Part shown: positions 1-10,734 of the stretch, piece after piece | Layout: the number at the start of each line of letters is the position of its first letter | How positions within the stretch are numbered: the first letter of the stretch is position 1 | Assembly (NCBI GenBank): GCA_030789695.1 | Contig: CM061139.1 | Location: 203,581,641 to 203,645,640, forward strand | DNA length: 64,000 nucleotides | Direction: 5' to 3' | Origin: Scilla litardierei | Lineage: Eukaryota > Streptophyta > Magnoliopsida > Asparagales > Asparagaceae | Notes under the pieces: generated by a model | Seen by the model: only the letters and a program-made list of their open reading frames with translations | Database searches by the model: none | What the model was told of the DNA's origin: nothing | Made by a program: the position numbers and the translations under genes

Positions 1-43
1 TCGCTAGTTCATAATGCATATCTGAGTGTCCTTCTTTCCTCTT

Positions 44-56
44 CCCCCCCCCCCCC
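44..56. repeat. C13 homopolymer tract
   Basis: A run of 13 C residues lies just left of the first direct repeat. It is a simple repeat and prone to sequencing and replication slippage. No gene is visible around it. Confidence 0.8.
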
Positions 57-78
57 AAAACTGAGCTTTGCTAAGTGT

Positions 79-324
79 CAACTCTTTTGCTATCACAAGC
101 TAGCTCTTGCCTAATATTATGCACAATGTACGTTCATCCATGGTATATTGTTTAGAATGTTTAAATATCACAATTTACTTGTAGCTAATGTCACCAAAAT
201 AATTGACCAAAATAATTTCTAGTCGGCAGAATGGCTAATATCATGCTATGCTTCTTCTCTATATAAGATTCCTAACTTTGACCGTTTTTATTTAGGCAAT
301 AATGGAAATTTCGATCTTGAACTT
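79..324. repeat. direct repeat, left copy (candidate degenerate LTR)
   Basis: This stretch matches 2057-2336 closely, including the shared words TGTCAACTC, GAGCTAGCTCTT or close variants, and GTACGTTCATCCATGG. The two copies flank a decayed minus-strand Copia gag, so they may be the LTRs of a small, truncated Copia element. Against this, the match continues past the obvious TG/CA ends and no clear polypurine tract is visible. A segmental duplication is the alternative. Confidence 0.5.
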
Positions 325-433
325 TTGGATTAGGTTTGTGCGGGGGGGTTTTACTTTTTAAAGTGCTTCTTAGGATGTGAAGGAAGTATGAAAGAGTTGC
401 TTTCCAAATTAGCCTTGGATACTATTTCCTTAG

Positions 434-1112
434 CTATGGTGGGTTTTCCATCTTCCTATTCTTTTCCTCAATCATAATGTAGATTACATCTTGAAGAAAC
501 ATTCGTTTTCTTTTATATTTAAGGTTGTTCTTATATTCATTACAAAATTGATATAATTTTTTGACCAGGACTTCAGCTACAAAAGGTTCAAGTAGAGATG
601 TATTTGCAATTTTTAAGGTCATATATAAAAACATGGTAGTCATGAATTTTTGATGAGACATCTTTATTTTCATTCATAAAAGAAGTTAAGAAAGTTACAT
701 ACGGTAAATTTTTGGGTACAAATATCTTCTACGACATATTTATTGGTAAGGCTATCACATATTACAGAAGCTATTTTGTAAAGATAGTATATGTCAAATA
801 GTTCATTAGAAAGTGTGTTAAGAATGATGTCTACAAATTTTATTGGACTGTCCTGGTTTGCTAGTTCTTTGGATAGTAGATGTCAAATAGTTCATTAGAT
901 AGTGTGTTAAGAATGATTTGTTTACAAATTTTGTTAGCCCGTTCATAGTTTGCTAGTTCTTAATCTTTATCTTCTTCAGATTTTGAAACAGTGAGTGCAA
1001 AAACATAACCAGTGACAACAAGTGTGCTAAAAACTCATCTTTACCATCTTTTAAAGAAATTACCACTAAATGGTTCAATTTTAGAGAGGTCGAGAAGGGC
1101 TTTAGAAGTAAT
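434..1112 (-). pseudogene. decayed Copia gag fragment
   Basis: The minus strand read from about 1112 down shows a broken plant Copia gag (UBN2-like). First comes an EPFSGNFFKRW-type start, then a NYERANKICKQIILNTLSNE-like stretch, then SSKIHDYHVFIYDLKN, and last FVAEVLVKK followed by YKNNLKYKRK and LQDVI. These follow the usual order of the family, but stops and frameshifts separate them. A copy of about 88 bp is duplicated in tandem inside it (784-871 and 873-961). No protease, RT or RNase H follows. It is a dead remnant of a Copia element, probably of a lineage other than the Sireviruses on the right of the window. Confidence 0.7.
784..961. repeat. tandem duplication of about 88 bp within the gag remnant
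   Basis: Two adjacent copies share ATGTCAAATAGTTCATTAGA, AGTGTGTTAAGAATGAT and TTTGCTAGTTCTT. They differ by several substitutions and short indels, so the duplication is not recent. It breaks the reading of the gag relic. Confidence 0.8.
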
Positions 1113-2056
1113 TATAGCAACATCCATAATCTACATTTACGGTTGTTGAATAAAATTAACAAAAATTAGGATGTTATTACAGTTATTAATTAAAGAAGAA
1201 TAAACTGATCGTGATCGAGACGTGTTAGACATTGTCGTTAATGATAGATTTCCAACCCTCGAAGTCTATACTCGGTGCATGACAGGACCGACGGATTACC
1301 TCCAGCACACAACGACCACCAGCCCTGTAAGCGTGCACTTGCAAAACGGGATGCAACGAGCAATAACAAGTATTCCCTTTCATAGGAAGTGAGGTAAAAG
1401 AAGAACAAAGAACAGATCTTGATTTTGGGAGGAAGACGATGAACATGATTATACTAATGTTTTTCTCATTGTCTCTATTTTTATCAAAAAAGGAAATAGC
1501 CGTTAGAAACTAGCTGATAGGATTAGTCATATTAAGACCTGAGTAGAATAGAAAGCTAAGCATTGGATCTGGTCTAAACTAACAAGTCAAGCCAAGTCAT
1601 ATCTGACTAACCAGCCAAGTCAATCAAGTCAGACTGACAGCAGGATTCAAATCTCTGATCAGTTAAGTCAGGGCAGTATCAAAGCCAAAATCTCTAATCA
1701 GATGTAAGGTAATGAATCTAAAATAAAATAAACAGAAGTTATAAGAAGATGCAAAACGAGGCTCAATTCGCGCACACCCATACCCCCCGCCCCCCAACAC
1801 ACGCACCGTAAGTGCACATACCCGGTTAATGGGTTTCTGGGTTGGCCATCTGGATTTTGCATTGGCTAATCTGAATTTGCATGTCCTCTTGCTCAGGCTC
1901 GTGCGCACATGAGCCCCACTATTTCCCGCACATACTAGAAGCCCAATAGAACAATGGATGGGGTCCTAATATAAGCTCATCTAAATGTGTGTTCACTAAC
2001 AATTTGGGACTAAACGTAAATGACTTCGCTTTAAATTTGTGAAATACCATATATGT
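1113..2056. other. AT-rich region without a recognisable gene
   Basis: I see no coding region here on either strand. The stretch at 1575-1640 repeats AAGTCA-type words, which is simple-sequence drift. It may be degraded interior of the element suggested by the flanking direct repeats. Confidence 0.5.
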
Positions 2057-2336
2057 CAACTCCTTTGCTATCACGAGCTAGCTCTTATCTAATATTATGC
2101 ACATTGTACGTTCATCCATGGTATATTGTTTAGAATGTTTAAATATGATAATTTACTTGTAGCTAATGTCACCAAAATAATTGACCGAGAAATAGTTAAT
2201 TTCCAGTTGGCAGAATGGTTAAGACATGCTATGCATCTTCTCTGTATAAGATTCCTAACTTTGACCGTTTTTATTTAGGCAAATTCCTACCTTTGACCGT
2301 TTTTATTTAGGCAATAATGGAAATTTTGATCTTGAA
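2057..2336. repeat. direct repeat, right copy, with an internal 31-bp tandem duplication
   Basis: This is the second copy of the repeat at 79-324. It contains an extra tandem copy of about 31 bp (TTTGACCGTTTTTATTTAGG occurs twice between 2251 and 2313) that the left copy lacks. On the minus strand the copy is followed after a few bases by TGGTATTTCA, weakly resembling an iMet primer-binding site. That would fit a 5' LTR of a minus-strand element. Confidence 0.5.
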
Positions 2337-3034
2337 ACTCACTCGCATCCGGAGTATTGATCTTGTATTGCCTCGTATTTGGACTGGCATTCCTACAAAC
2401 ACATCGTGAACAAAAAAATGTAAGCCATTTGTCCAAGATTAAAACACCCATCGCAAAAATAAATAACTAAGACAAATGAAATGTATGTCTAGATTACAGC
2501 TAACACAATTAAGCATCACAATTTAATCGAAGATTTCCGTGGTTTATATTTGTTATTTATATATTTATTAAATTTTAAAAAAATTATTCATTAAATAATA
2601 CAAATGGGGGGAAGTTTGGAATGTTCTGATCGTGAAAAGAGAGGATGTCCTAAGGCTCCACGACTTTATGGGAATGACAAGTATGCCCTCGTTTTTCCCC
2701 AAGAATTTCATTTTTTTATTTTTTTAACTAACTCTTTTATTTAAAAAACAAACATACATAATATTCATGGGAAAATATTAAAAATAATGATAACAATGAT
2801 AATTATAATGTGTTAGAGAAAGTAAAATTGATTCTCCAGCAAGTTAAATCGCAATAATGTCAGTGTCAAGTCCATTCTCTTCCCAAAGAACCAAGGTGCC
2901 AAAAAAGAAATTAATTTCTAATTTAGAAATTAGGGATTCAAAGTTTATCGAAGGAGACAAACATGATAGGAAATTGAAACAAAAAAAGGTAAAAATAAAT
3001 AAATCAATCGAGAATTTTGGGGTGATGGACGTAC
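2337..3034. other. AT-rich intron or intergenic sequence downstream of the bromodomain exon
   Basis: On the minus strand this follows the donor site of the bromodomain exon, so it would be intron 1 if the gene is intact. I looked for the expected next block (VCKAKY-like) in 1-3034 and did not find it. The intron must be longer than 3 kb, or the gene is broken. No other gene is visible. Confidence 0.45.
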
Positions 3035-3190
3035 CCGAGGGGTGAATATGAGGTCGGGGGAGGAGGCGGTGGTGCGAGCCGTGAGTTCGCCGGCGACGGC
3101 GGACCAAGCGTCCGTGCCGTGGCGGATGACGGCGCCTCCCAAAAGCAGCTCCTCCCACGTACCCCATCGGAGACCACCCGAACATCCCAT
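3035..3190 (-). CDS. first exon of a plant SANT/MYB-like bromodomain protein (partial)
   Basis: The 52-codon minus-strand exon reads MGCSGGLRWGTWEELLLGGA, then VIRHGTDAWSAVAGEL, and ends FTPR. The block WGTWEELLLGGAV-RHG-W--VA-EL is the highly conserved N-terminal SANT/MYB-like start of a plant family of chromatin proteins that carry a C-terminal bromodomain, which binds acetylated histone lysines. The exon ends at a good donor, CGG|GTACGT at 3034, in phase 0, exactly where relatives continue with a VC-KY motif. An in-frame ATG at 3223 would add 11 residues. I prefer the ATG at 3190 because family members begin MG close to the W. Relative to the family, the TASSPD stretch before LIFTPR looks inserted. 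Exon 2 and the bromodomain are not in the window. The gene may continue beyond the left edge or be a fragment. Confidence 0.7.
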
Positions 3191-3501
3191 AATATACAGG
3201 AGGCGCGTCCCTCTTCTTCTCAATTTCTAGGGCCACAAGGAAATGAAACAGCGGAAGAGGATGATACCGAGACGGTGGTGGTTTTGAGGGGCAAAAAAGA
3301 TGGACGGCATTTGGTCTTTCGGTCTCTGTTTTGTCTGTTTTCAACAAAAAAAAATTGAAATACGAAAACAAAAAATTGTTAATTTTTGTATTGCTTTCTT
3401 TCCGCTTTCCCTCTTGTTTTTTTTTCTTTTTTTTTTTTTGTTAGGTTCTGTTTTATTTTTATTTTTATTTTTGGGTTGGGTTGTGGGGATTTCTTATTCA
3501 T

Positions 3502-3509
3502 TATTTATA
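3502..3509 (-). promoter_or_regulatory. candidate TATA box of the bromodomain gene
   Basis: The minus strand reads TATAAATA about 310 nt upstream of the ATG at 3190. The intervening leader is A-rich on the minus strand (T-rich on plus). Position and sequence suit a plant core promoter, but no transcript evidence is available. Confidence 0.45.
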
Positions 3510-4479
3510 AATTGAGGGGAGAACGTGGGCGTGTACAGTTGGACAAAAGCATTAGATAGACAGATAAAGAGAGGGACGGAAAGATAGAAGCGGATATCTG
3601 AAATCCCGTCACCGCCCTTCAATCTCACCTCAGCTCACCCTCTTAATGATACGTTGGGAAGGGACGAGGAAGGTAAACGAAAAGGACAGCGAATCATATC
3701 AACTGACCGATCCATGCAATAAAGTAGATTATTAGATTTCTTAAGCTCGTATGCTAAGGCAAGTGATTCACCGGCGGGTGAGGAGAATCGAACACGCAAA
3801 AACATTTCTTAGCGACCCAGGAATGTTGAAGCGCCTTTTTCGGCCGTATTATGCCCCCCATTAATTAATTAATTAATTTATTTATTAGATTTATCTTCAC
3901 CGTTGTCTACCTCTAATAATTAGAGTAAATTAGACTAAATACTTGTATATTTTCTATGATCGGCGATGTTGGTGTTTTAATTGTCAATTTGTGAATTTAT
4001 TTGCGATCACATGAGCCATGTTTATCTATGTTTCGTTTGTTACAACTATAAAGAAACTTGTGTGGGGAGAGATGGTTACAAACTGGGATCCAAGCGGACA
4101 GAGCGCTATCATAATTATCAGCCAGGACTCAGGAGAGGTGTTATTTTAAAAAATGGTAGTGCAAGTCTGATGACTAGAATAAAAAAGTATATAAATGTTT
4201 AATCTAATATATCATAATAATTAATAGTATGGTCACATGTTCATTCTAGTTTATCAAACTAATTAATAGCCTTGTCAAATCCATGCTTTGACAGCTTAAA
4301 TATTTATTTTATATTGCTTTCTTTAAAAAAACAGTTATACCTCTAGTTCCTGATTATGGGTCCAATTTTAATATCTAGTCAAATTGAAAGGATGGATGGA
4401 GTATTAACAGATACTAAACCAATTTTTATGAACATGATGAATAAAATTTGGACTACATAATTCAACCAGAGTTCCAAGT
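3510..4479. other. upstream flank, no gene seen
   Basis: This is the presumed promoter-distal flank of the bromodomain gene. It holds a TTAA microsatellite at about 3861-3883 and a GA-rich patch near 3565-3595. No open frame here resembles a protein. Confidence 0.4.
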
Positions 4480-5332
4480 ACAGTGAACTACCCTGTGCAT
4501 TGGTACAGGGTATCTAGATTCCCGATCGAAACCTACTCGAACGGGTAGGTTTCGGTTAAATATCCATTAGTTCCGGATAGGTTTCGGGTAGGAAAATTAG
4601 GAACCGGTGTGAATCGGGTCTGGTTCCGGTTCCCATCTATAGGGAACGGGTGCACGGACCCGGAACCAATATTTGCAACGCTTATGTAAAGAAAAAGATA
4701 GCATCATGTGTTGTTCTGAGTACAAGTTCAGTAATAAATTTTGCCTTGCTAAAAAATGGATGTTTTGCAGCCATTGCCAATTGCATGATGCAGATGAAAT
4801 TAGCATGGCTTCTAAGTTCATGTTGTAGGTACCATTGGCAATGGTAGCAATACTGAGCTGAAATTTTTTAGTAAAAAAATTCCATGCATTATGTTTATAC
4901 ATAGTTATTGTTTAGTGGGTTTGGTTCCTTTTTCCAGCTAAACTATTGTTTGTTGTTCCATGAACAATCGTGTTTAAACGCCATTCAATACCGACTATGG
5001 CTGTTGGAGCACCGCGCGTTATGTGGTTTTATTTTTTAAGTACAAAACTTGTGTTTCTTTTGATAAAATGGAAAAGGGTAGCCAACTCAATAATAATAAT
5101 ATGGTCAATGTTTAAATTTACTTACTTATTCCTAGTTCTTGTGTTCCTATTACAGATGCCAGAAACAACATGAACTGGGTGTTTTTTTTTTGCAATATCA
5201 ACATTCTTTGCAAAGTCGCCTAACCAAACAACAAACTGGTGATTATGCAGGTGTGCTTTTTTAACACGGTTAAAAAACAGAGGATGCACAATAATCTTTA
5301 TTCCATTAGTGTTTTTACAGGGTTCCCAGAAC

Positions 5333-6121
5333 CAGTGGCGTAACTACGCTAGGATTGCCCTGGGAAGCTGCCCAGGGCACACACAAATAAAATTTATATA
5401 AACACCTTGGCACCTTCGCCTACTCTCTCATTTGGTTAAAGCATGAGCCTTGTAACCTCAACATCCCAAGTTCGAATCCTCGTTGGGCATATATTAAATT
5501 TTTTGTTTTATGCTTTTCTTTTCAAATTTTCCCAGATAGATCTAGATGGGTTTTGATATTGTAAATTTTTTAATTTGATAATATTTTTAGGGTTTCCACC
5601 TGCTAGTTCTATGATTATTTTGATTTCCCATTTTGGGTGTATTTTTTGGCTAAATCTTTGATTTTTCTAGAACTGTCTTTCTTGATTTATTCGATCCCGC
5701 ATTTAGCTCTAATTACTTTAAGATTTTGGTTTGGTTGCGTTGCCATTCAATGGAAATTTAGTATTTTAATTTTTAAGTAGCAAAACTAGGTTTTTCATTG
5801 AATTTGATATTTATTTTAATATAGAATTAATGTTTTTCGATATTTTTCTTGAATTTTAACATAGATTTCATGCCTTTGTTTATATTTTGATCCTAGTAGA
5901 ATATTTATTAGGAATAACTTTTTCGTCTTAATTTGTTAATATTACCATTGGTTAATATTATCATTTTTATTTGGACTCATGTGTATACTAGTTATATCCC
6001 TCGAAAAATAATTTTCAAAGCAACACCCAAAATAAGTATGATTATTTTTAATTAGTCACATAGTTATTTTTTGTATCATCTTTTTCGCCCAGGGCAAAAA
6101 ATAATCTTGTTTACGCCACTG
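5333..6121. mobile_element. hAT-like miniature DNA transposon (789 bp)
   Basis: The terminal inverted repeats are CAGTGGCGTAA at the left and TTACGCCACTG at the right. They extend, with mismatches, to a second shared block GCCCTGGG/CCCAGGGC about 24-32 nt in. CAGTGGCG ends are typical of Tip100-type hAT elements. The flanking 8-mers CCCAGAAC and CACGGAAC match at 6 of 8 positions, consistent with an aged 8-bp target duplication. There is no transposase reading frame, so it is non-autonomous. The interior is AT-rich and contains a tRNA-like stretch. Confidence 0.65.
5418..5489 (+). tRNA. tRNA-like sequence (Thr-UGU-like pseudogene or SINE head)
   Basis: These 72 nt look like a decayed tRNA. 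The 5' GCCTACT can pair, with mismatches, with GTTGGGC at the 3' end. A D-arm-like TTTGGTTAAAGC is present. A TTGTAAC anticodon-loop-like sequence sits near position 34. There is a perfect B-box-like AGTTCGAATCC. The pairing is too poor for a functional tRNA. It may be a tRNA pseudogene or the Pol III promoter of a SINE caught in the hAT-like element. Confidence 0.4.
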
Positions 6122-7929
6122 CACGGAACCTACCCGGAACCATAGGGTCCGGTTAGGTTTCAAGTACAGGGTCCAACCGGGTAGGTTCCGGGTCCAAATT
6201 TTAGGAACAGGTCCCTTATCAGGTACAGTCCAGGTAACATAAAAAATACAGGGTATGTAACGACCCGCTCTCGGGGGCCCGTTACTTATCTGGTTTATTC
6301 GCAGGCCTGCAGTTTACCAGTGAAATCAGCATAGCCACAACTCAGAAATGTACCATAATACTCAAACCAGCTTACAACGTCATTACAGTCCAGATTAAAG
6401 TACAACAAACAACCAGCACACACTCTCACAAATATATAGAGGAAGTACTGAAAGGGAATGCGGAAAGGTAAATATACAGTACAACACACACACCAACAGA
6501 AAAGTAACTAAAGCTCTGCAGCCTCTGGGTCAATGTAGGCTCCTCGAACTCTGGGGCAACCTCCTCGATCAGGTCGTCGTCTGTTGGTGCCATAAATGGA
6601 ACTGAAGATAAGTCACATAATTCTAGCGATAGAAAAAAAGGAGTGCACAAATATGGAGCAGTCTATAGTAAACAAGTGCGGGAAGTAAAGTAGGGACAGA
6701 CAAGCATGCAAGTGCGATAAGTAAAGTACATCTAGTCAAGCATGCAAGGGTGACAAGTAAAGTAAATGTGACCGAGCAAGTACAACTAGTACCGTACAAG
6801 AATAACCATGACGATAGCAATGACAATAGCAATAATGAGAGTAATTGTGCCTAGCCTAGTTCGTGACTTATAACGGGAAGTATAGTGAGCAACCAAGAGT
6901 CCCCCTCTTGCCACGGGTGCTACCCGGGCGAACCAATCTCTGAGAACTGTGCAATAATTTTTGATCTGTGATGGTTGTCACCGGCACTGTTATGGGTTGA
7001 TAAAACCAGCACGGTGACAACAAGGCCTGGACTAGTCGCTCCTGCACTTCCGCAATTATAAGTTACCCCAAAACCCAGTGTCTGTGTAGATTACCGTACT
7101 TGCAGTTTTACGAGTCATTTACTACTCTGTCAAGCATGTCATGTAGCAATTGATGCGACTATTTAGTTATATCTCTAGTCATCTGTTCAGGTCAATAACT
7201 GTTCCGAGACTAGATGTCAAGTCCTATGTTCATACGAGTACACTATCTAAATTTCTAAGGATAGAATCTACTGTGACTTACGCTATCGGGATCGTCGTAG
7301 CAAGACGAGGATGGAGTTAGAGCGAGAGGATTGGTACCTGCAAACAAAAGAAGTTATCAGTTACTGGCTACACTAATTATTATTTAATTAATTGGTCGTT
7401 TTGATTTTAAAACTGATTAAAAAGGCGATGAAAAGTGTTCTAAATTTTTATATAGGCTATATATGATAAAAATAGTTTTACTGCAAGAGAGAATATTTTT
7501 CTGAAGCTTATAATAATTTTTTTAATTTTTAGAATCTCAAAACTAGTTTAAAAAACCAAATTATTTAAGTGACGCATATCTTCCGTAATTTTTTTGGGAG
7601 CAATCCTAGTCGGAAAAACCTGAATGAGTAGTCAAAACGACCGTCTCGAAGTTTACTATTACATATAATTTTACCACATATTGGTGTACTTGAAAACAGC
7701 GAGTTACGGATTTTAGAATGAATTATACTTATTTAATTTTTAGGTTTAAAAAATGATTCTGGAAAAAGTAGGCGTCTGATCGAGATGAGACCAGCGCATT
7801 GGGTCCAGAATATTGTTTCCGATTTTCTAGAGCTATCCCCACATTTTTCTGGACCATATATTTCAAGTTATAGATGTAAAACCATAAAACACTATTAATA
7901 ATTATTTTAAAAATATGAAATACGGAATT

Positions 7930-8460
7930 TCTTAGTATTTACAGGTTTGCCACCGCGAGTTTACAGTCGCTGCTCGTTTGTCGATGGAGGGGGGTCTTTG
8001 GCGCTCGGCGACGGCTGAGGGAGACGTCGAGGTGGCGGGGCGACGGGGAGCGGCGGCGACGGGTATTGGCGACGAGCGGCGGCGGTCCTGCGCGAAGACA
8101 GCGGCGACGGCGGCGCTGTTGGTTGCGGTCGTTGTCGCCGCTGGGCGGAGCATCACGACGAAGGGCGGGGCTGCTCACGGCGGCGGAGCGGCGGCGTGAA
8201 GCGCCGGCCTGCAGCGGAGGGGCGAGTGGCGCTGCTGCTGACGTCGACGAGGTGACGTGGGTACGGCGAACGGCGGAGGGCGGAGCTGTGAGGGCGGGTC
8301 TCGTTGGCGTTCGGGTCGGGCGGCGATCGCCGAGGCCGGTGGCGACGGTCGGAGCCCGGAGGGAGGGTGACGGAGTGATAGAGAGAGGGAGAGTGAGTGA
8401 TAGAGAGAGAGTGTGTGTGCGAGAGAGAAGAGAAGAGCGCGCAAAATCAGCCTGGGTTCG
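7930..8460 (-). other. GC-rich exon-like block inside the 3' LTR leader
   Basis: This block is much richer in G+C and CpG than the surrounding AT-rich LTR. On the minus strand it begins with a CT-repeat tract and runs into alanine-, arginine- and proline-rich open frames in more than one phase. It ends near a donor-like CCTGTAAATA. An acceptor-like CTTCTTTTGTTTGCAG lies further on (about 7337-7352). The layout resembles the 5' end of a GC-rich plant gene. It is equally possibly only a structured leader. I do not assign a protein. Confidence 0.35.
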
Positions 8461-8516
8461 AAATAAGGGGAGAGAGAGGGAGTAACAGGCTGTGGGTTAA
8501 ATACAAAGGATGGGTG

Positions 8517-8524
8517 TTTATATA
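8517..8524 (-). promoter_or_regulatory. TATA box of the chromovirus-like LTR
   Basis: The minus strand reads TATATAAA. The equivalent in the 5' LTR is at about 13520-13528. The deletion that distinguishes the 5' LTR begins about 50 nt downstream of this box, so the promoter itself is retained in both copies. Confidence 0.55.
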
Positions 8525-9240
8525 GGGTTAATTAGTGGCAAAATTGTGATTAAGGGTGGACAAGAAAAATAATGGGATAGGTGAGTGTTAGATCTGAATG
8601 AATTCAGATCCAACCAACAAGTCGGTTGGGTTAAGAGGGTGGTTGGGGGATTAGGGTGAAAGTAAAAGGGGTAAAAGCCAATTAGTGATAAGTGAAAAGC
8701 AAAACACAATAGATTTAAAATTACGGTTTTGCCCCTGATATTAAGCATGTCCGAAAAATTACAAAAACATACCCACGAAATCGTATCGTCGCGAGGATCG
8801 CGAATACAAGATCGGTTCTGGGATTTGAGGTGCAGAAATACTAGTTTTAGGCCAAAACGTTTAGAAAGCGGGTTTGCGGGTTCTAGGTTGAAATGATATC
8901 AGAAAATTACAAAATTAATGTGGGGAGCCCTAAATGATCATAAGGTGCTACTGTGAAGTTTGAAAACATTTTAAAGACGTTTGAATAGAAAATTAATTCG
9001 TTAAGTCAAAACGGTAATTATTGAAAACGAATTTTTATCAGAATTGTTTTGAGTATACGAGGAAATCTGAAAATTCTAAAATACCTTATAATTAGTCTAG
9101 TACTTCAAAATATTTTTATAAAATTTTTTTGAAATCAGTTTTGTTATAAAACCCTTGACTAACATTTATAAAGTAAAACTTATTTTTAAAATACGTAAAA
9201 ATACGTAAATTGAAGTGTTTGAAAAATACAGGCCGTTACA

Positions 9241-9262
9241 TTCTACCCTCCTTAAAATAATT
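9241..9262 (-). promoter_or_regulatory. polypurine tract of the chromovirus-like element
   Basis: The minus strand reads TTTTAAGGAGGGTAGAA directly before the 3' LTR. This is the usual plus-strand primer site of Ty3/gypsy elements and fixes the minus orientation. Confidence 0.75.
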
Positions 9263-9825
9263 CCGTCCTCGGTATTAAGAGGATCGATAATTGCCTAAGC
9301 AATTCAAACGATCGACCGGAAGGCTTGACGAACGACCACGACATAGGAAAATAAGTTGTTAATAGCATAAAATATAATGTGATTTCACAACATCAAGAAA
9401 ACAAGAGATGAATACATGAGTACATACTATTGACATCGCCATAGTTTTCGTAACTAGTTTCGAACTTAGTATCATTACCACAGTTACTTCCGATTCCGAT
9501 TTATCAAGTAGCCAAAATATGAGATAATGGCATTACATGAAAATGAGAGCTATTATGGTGATGACATCTGTTCGCACTTGGAACCTGAGGTGATAAGTCA
9601 GTAGCAATCTTCATTTAATCCACATAACATGAAGATCATAAAGTTTAAAATTTTCAACTCATGCCAATGATGACTACATGGTCTTGATCATGTAAATCAT
9701 CTCCATAGCATACATAAACGTAAGGGCTAATCCATATGCATTCGCGTTGTTACAACTTAACCAGCCGAACACAAAAGACATCATCTGCCATGCTACCCAA
9801 TTACAAGCCAATATCCAAAACGACA

Positions 9826-10296
9826 CTAAAGGCAAATATAAGGCCAACTCTCAAGTATCAAGATCATCGCTACCATTACTTCCAGCAATCTCCATAACAT
9901 CCAACAATACGCCAGCAACATAGCTGTCTCCCAAATCCGAGCACAAGACTGGCATCCAATTTCAATACCTAAGGCCAAAAGCAAGCCGATACTCATCCCC
10001 AATGATACTCCTTCCCAACACCATTGGTCGACATCTACGGTTATCACCATCAGCCCTAAGCAATTCAACAACCAAAAACCCACGAACCCACAAACACGAA
10101 GGAGCGGCCCTAAGAAGGAATCGAAGTGGGGCAACTCAAGGGGAAAGAACCAGAAAAAGGAGCTCCAAAGAATACCAAGAACTGCGAATTCCCAAGAACT
10201 CAACCACACGGCAACAACGAGGGTGACGGCGAGGGTTGTCGCTAAGCCCAACAACCTCCAAGGTCGTCGGTGGGTCATCAGCGGCTGTCGATCCAT
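9826..10296 (-). CDS. hypothetical hydrophobic ORF in the interior of the defective Ty3 element
   Basis: This 156-codon minus-strand frame starts in a strong context (GCCGCCATGG) after a CT-rich leader-like stretch (about 10300-10560). The protein opens with a short basic head (MDRQPLMTHRRPWR). Several hydrophobic segments rich in L, V, W and F follow and could be membrane spans. It lies between the protease remnant and the 3' LTR, where some retroelements carry an extra gene. I recognise no family. It may be a captured host 5' gene end or a chance frame, since a second frame is also open across part of the region. Confidence 0.25.
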   Translation of the reverse strand: MDRQPLMTHRRPWRLLGLATTLAVTLVVAVWLSSWEFAVLGILWSSFFWFFPLELPHFDSFLGPLLRVCGFVGFWLLNCLGLMVITVDVDQWCWEGVSLGMSIGLLLALGIEIGCQSCARIWETAMLLAYCWMLWRLLEVMVAMILILESWPYICL

Positions 10297-10734
10297 GGCG
10301 GCGACGGCTGCGACTGCTCGACGTGGCGGGGCCTCCGAGATGGGGTGGAGCTTCGGGTGAGGCCGGAGGAGCTCGAGGCGAGATGGGGTGGTCTCGCCGA
10401 GAGGGAGACAAGGTGAGGGAGAGGGTGGTATCGGGGCGAAGGGGAAGCCGTAGGGTGTATTGGTGAGGAAGAAAAGGTGGGGTTTAAAAAGAAAAAGAGA
10501 TAGGGTGAGGGTTTAAAGGGGGTGCCGAAAGTCATGATATGGTAGGGTAGGTTAGGTGTGAACGTGGCTCGAGGAGGAGATGAGGACAAAAGGCAATAAT
10601 GAGGGGAAGGTGGTAGGCGGGAAAGAATTCAAACACATGGAAAATCGGGTACAAGATGAAAGTAGGGTTAGAAAAGAAATACTAGCTCAAGAAGGATGTA
10701 ACAATACAACAGCCTGCGTGTCAGGTCTGGCTTG

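Larger units (their letters stand above)
4480..6250. repeat. GGAACC/GGTTCC-rich repeat, probable non-autonomous DNA transposon
   Basis: Motifs of the form GGTAGGTTTCGG, CCGGAACC, GGTTCCGG and GACCCGGAACC occur many times in both orientations at 4530-4670 and again at 6120-6230. They resume after the Ty3 element at 14283-14310. Repeated GC-rich words near the ends are typical of the subterminal regions of plant hAT elements. I cannot place terminal inverted repeats, so the class is an inference. A hAT-like miniature element is nested in it at 5333-6121. Confidence 0.4.
6256..9240 (-). repeat. 3' LTR of the chromovirus-like element (2985 bp)
   Basis: It is homologous to 11891-14282 along nearly all its length. 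It contains a GC-rich block (about 7930-8460) that the other LTR lacks. On the minus strand, TATATAAA at 8517-8524 is a good TATA box, placing the GC-rich block in the transcribed leader. Confidence 0.9.

Noticed and set aside
8066..8485. Plus-strand 139-codon frame in the GC-rich LTR block
   Set aside because: It is antisense to the element, of low complexity (Arg/Ala/Gly), and lacks any recognisable domain.
9241..10730. Hidden RT or integrase in the chromovirus-like element
   Set aside because: I read both strands for YVDD/YIDD, HHCC and DDE-type blocks and found none.
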